In this document: positions 62,170 through 64,000 of the stretch, piece by piece | Layout of the letters: each line of letters starts with the position of its first letter | Position numbering within the stretch: position 1 is the first letter of the stretch | Assembly: GCA_002724245.1 (NCBI GenBank) | Contig: PBOG01000060.1 | Coordinates: 1 to 64,000 of the forward strand | Reading direction: 5' to 3' | Source of the DNA: Planctomycetaceae bacterium | Lineage (GTDB): Bacteria > Planctomycetota > Planctomycetia > Pirellulales > Pirellulaceae | Length of the DNA stretch: 64,000 nucleotides | Position numbers and translations under genes: made by a program | Notes under the pieces: generated by a model | The model's input: the letters and a program-made list of their open reading frames with translations, nothing else | Told to the model about the DNA's origin: nothing | Database searches by the model: none

Positions 62170-63311
62170 GCGTCGGTCTCCTCGGCCGCATCTCCACCGG
62201 TGAGATAATCGCGTAGTTTTTCCAGAAACGACGTCCGTTCCGGAGTGACTTCCGTACGCTCCAACTCCGCTAACTGTTGCAATAGCTCACGTTGCTCGCG
62301 TCCTAACTTTCGCGGAACCTCAATATAGGTCTGCACGAGCAATTCACCACGACCAGAGCGGCCTCGGGGATCAGGCATTCCGTTATTGCGTAAACGAAAC
62401 ACCTCGCCAGCTTGCGTCCCTTTGGGAATAGCCAATTCCGTCGCACCAGAAAGTGTCGGCACTTCGACTTTGGCACCGAGCGTGGCCTGAGTGTAGGTGA
62501 TGGGCAGACGCACAATCAGGTGTTGTCCGTCTCGCTGAAAGAGCTTATGCGGACGTACGCTCACAAAGCAGTAACAATCACCAGCTGGTCCGTCCGCAGG
62601 TCCCGGCTCACCTTCGCCAGGAATACGCACACGCATGCCATCATCAACTCCAGCGGGGATGGACACGTCGATCGTCACTTTACCAGCGACCCGACCGCCA
62701 CCGGCACAGTCGTCACAAGGATCCGCGATCATCATGCCGCTCCCTTCACAGGAAGGACACGTCGTTTGTACGCGGACAAACCCCATCTGCTGTGCCACCT
62801 GTCCCTCGCCGCCACAACGCCGGCAGCGTTCAAGGGATGATCCAGGACGTGTCCCCTTGCCGTCACAGGTACCACATGCTTGACTGCGCGAAAATGTCAC
62901 CGTCTTGACGGTATTGACAGCTGCCTCTTCCAGGTCAAGCGTTACGTCACAGCGGATGTCTGCCCCGCGACGCTGTCGACGCCCGCGCCGACCACCCAGC
63001 ATATCACCGAACAAGCCGGTACCCAGGATATCTCCAAACGCCTCGAAGATATCTCCCACCTGCTCATACTGACCAGCCGAACCAGCCACTCCCGCGTGCC
63101 CATATTGATCATAGCGAGCACGCTTCTCGGCATCATTCAGTACTTCGTACGCTTCTGCGGCCTCTTTGAAAAGCTCAACCGCATCGGGATCGTCCCCGTT
63201 GCTGTCCGGGTGGTACTTGATCGCCAGTTTCCGGTAAGCGGTCGCAATCTCGCGTTCACCGGCACTGCGCTCGACACCGAGCACTTCGTAGTAATCTCGC
63301 TTGGCAACCAT
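62166..63311 (-). CDS. dnaJ: Co-chaperone DnaJ
   Basis: ATG 63311 (or GTG 63320) gives about 381 residues. The J-domain has [33 protein letters not shown], with the HPD tripeptide, followed by a Gly-rich region with the [13 protein letters not shown] type. Four zinc-finger repeats CxxCxGxG occur: [24 protein letters not shown] and CDDCAGGG. The C-terminal substrate domain is complete ([23 protein letters not shown]). It is a full class I DnaJ that delivers clients to DnaK. It is the first gene of a dnaJ-grpE(-fmdB) unit downstream of groEL. Confidence 0.95.
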   Translation of the reverse strand: MVAKRDYYEVLGVERSAGEREIATAYRKLAIKYHPDSNGDDPDAVELFKEAAEAYEVLNDAEKRARYDQYGHAGVAGSAGQYEQVGDIFEAFGDILGTGLFGDMLGGRRGRRQRRGADIRCDVTLDLEEAAVNTVKTVTFSRSQACGTCDGKGTRPGSSLERCRRCGGEGQVAQQMGFVRVQTTCPSCEGSGMMIADPCDDCAGGGRVAGKVTIDVSIPAGVDDGMRVRIPGEGEPGPADGPAGDCYCFVSVRPHKLFQRDGQHLIVRLPITYTQATLGAKVEVPTLSGATELAIPKGTQAGEVFRLRNNGMPDPRGRSGRGELLVQTYIEVPRKLGREQRELLQQLAELERTEVTPERTSFLEKLRDYLTGGDAAEETDA

Positions 63312-63482
63312 AATCGCCACCCAACTGAAGGTCGATGGAGTGACTCGCCCCGATCAGACCCAAACCGTTCTCTACGCGGATCGTATCACCAGGCTCGCAG
63401 GAGACTCACACTGCGAACGACGACGGCGTCCCCAGCAAGATGGTATCGGCCACACTTGCTTGAGCCGCTGCCAGGTTTCAAC

Positions 63483-63509
63483 AAAAAAGCCACCTCGCTA
63501 CGAAGTGGC
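63483..63509 (-). terminator. Rho-independent terminator after groEL
   Basis: On the minus strand GCCACTTCG / CGAGGTGGC form a 9-pair stem (one G-U) with a 3-base loop TAG, followed by six T. It lies 60 bases after the groEL stop and 172 bases before the dnaJ start, separating the two chaperone units. Confidence 0.9.
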
Positions 63510-63568
63510 CCTGAGTTAAAACTACTCGTGTGCGGTCGTATCGCCGCAGTCGGTCCAGGTACAAAATC

Positions 63569-64000
63569 CTAGCGAACTGCGCCTTCAACGCCACGTTTTT
63601 CTTTATCTTCTTGATCGAAGTTCGTTACCAATGCTTCCGTAGTCAACATTAGACCCGAGATACTGGCGGCGTTCGCCAATGCCGTTCGTACAACCTTGAC
63701 AGGATCGATCACGCCCGCCTTGTACATATCGACATATTCACCAGCATTCGCGTTGTAACCTACAGTCAGAGGCTTATCGTTCACCTCATCCGCAATGACA
63801 GAACCGTCGATGCCACAATTGTCTGCGATCTGTCTCAATGGCGCGTCGAGCGCACCCAAGACAATATCGACGCCAACTTTTTCGTCTTTCTTGGCACCGG
63901 ATCGGCTCTTCTCAACGACCTCTCGACAACGCAACAAGGCAACCCCACCGCCGGGAAGAATGCCTTCCTCCACAGCTGCCCGAGTGGCGTGCAATGCATC
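63569..64000 (-). CDS. groL: Chaperonin GroEL, C-terminal part
   Basis: The frame runs from the window edge (144 codons, including the stop) and the first residues [25 protein letters not shown] match GroEL. Later segments are [73 protein letters not shown]. The protein ends [18 protein letters not shown], lacking the Gly-Gly-Met-rich tail of many GroELs. Planctomycetes carry several GroEL copies, and tail-less ones are often paralogues. The N-terminal part lies beyond the window. Confidence 0.96.
   Translation of the reverse strand, partial: [143 protein letters not shown]

Noticed and set aside
63321-63482. CIRCE-type heat-shock operator between groEL and dnaJ
   Set aside because: No inverted TTAGCACTC / GAGTGCTAA pair is present in the gap; only the groEL terminator is clear.

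Overview
The window reads as chromosomal DNA of a planctomycete, probably of the Pirellula/Rhodopirellula kind. Supporting signs are two DUF1501 proteins, a protein with the planctomycete 'DPYRIWLGIPP' N-terminal module, secreted PQQ-type beta-propellers, a multi-haem PA14/cytochrome c protein, BshB1 (bacillithiol), an archaeal-type formylmethanofuran:H4MPT formyltransferase, many short lipoproteins, and genes scattered over both strands. I see no rRNA, tRNA, CRISPR array, insertion sequence or phage gene.

Layout. 1-6.5 kb: the end of a Gly/Met-rich protein, then a minus-strand group of a Ser/Thr kinase, a HisA-like protein and a tandem metallo-beta-lactamase protein, followed by an acetamidase/formamidase. 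6.7-9.7 kb: an amidohydrolase, a lipoyl (GcvH-like) protein and a ferredoxin. 10-13.5 kb: selB and selA. 13.6-22.2 kb: secreted and redox proteins, including a di-haem peroxidase and beta-propellers. 22.3-27 kb: a 3-hydroxyacyl-CoA dehydrogenase and the NAD pair pncB-nadE.

27-35.8 kb: a compact eight-gene minus-strand operon encoding a DUF4178/zinc-ribbon protein, a small Ser/Arg/Gly-rich membrane protein, a DUF350 protein, a membrane-fused spermidine synthase, a Tat-type FAD amine-oxidase-like protein, an unknown polytopic membrane protein, a K+ channel with an RCK-like domain, and SpeD. This is the best candidate for an undescribed membrane-polyamine system.

36-46 kb: a DUF1326 protein, zinc-ribbon and lipoproteins, a K+-dependent-type membrane pyrophosphatase, and an aldo/keto reductase coupled to an AhpD-like gene. 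That AhpD-like gene carries an in-frame UGA at the second position of its CxxC motif, followed by a SECIS-like hairpin. It is a selenoprotein about 30 kb from selA/selB. BshB1 and DUF1501 follow. 46-60 kb: a PQQ propeller, MoxR, a five-haem protein, a methyltransferase, a TIM-barrel epimerase, DUF1501/PD40, a class I amidotransferase lacking its Cys nucleophile, SMP-30, SurE and FhcD. 60-64 kb: the planctomycete DPY protein and a chaperone group (FmdB-type protein, grpE, dnaJ, and the end of a groEL).

How it works together. selA/selB supply the machinery to read the UGA in the AhpD-like gene; selC and selD must lie elsewhere. SpeD makes the aminopropyl donor that the membrane-fused SpeE would use, with the flavoprotein and channel as likely partners. 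FhcD, and perhaps the HisA-like protein, point to H4MPT-linked C1 metabolism.
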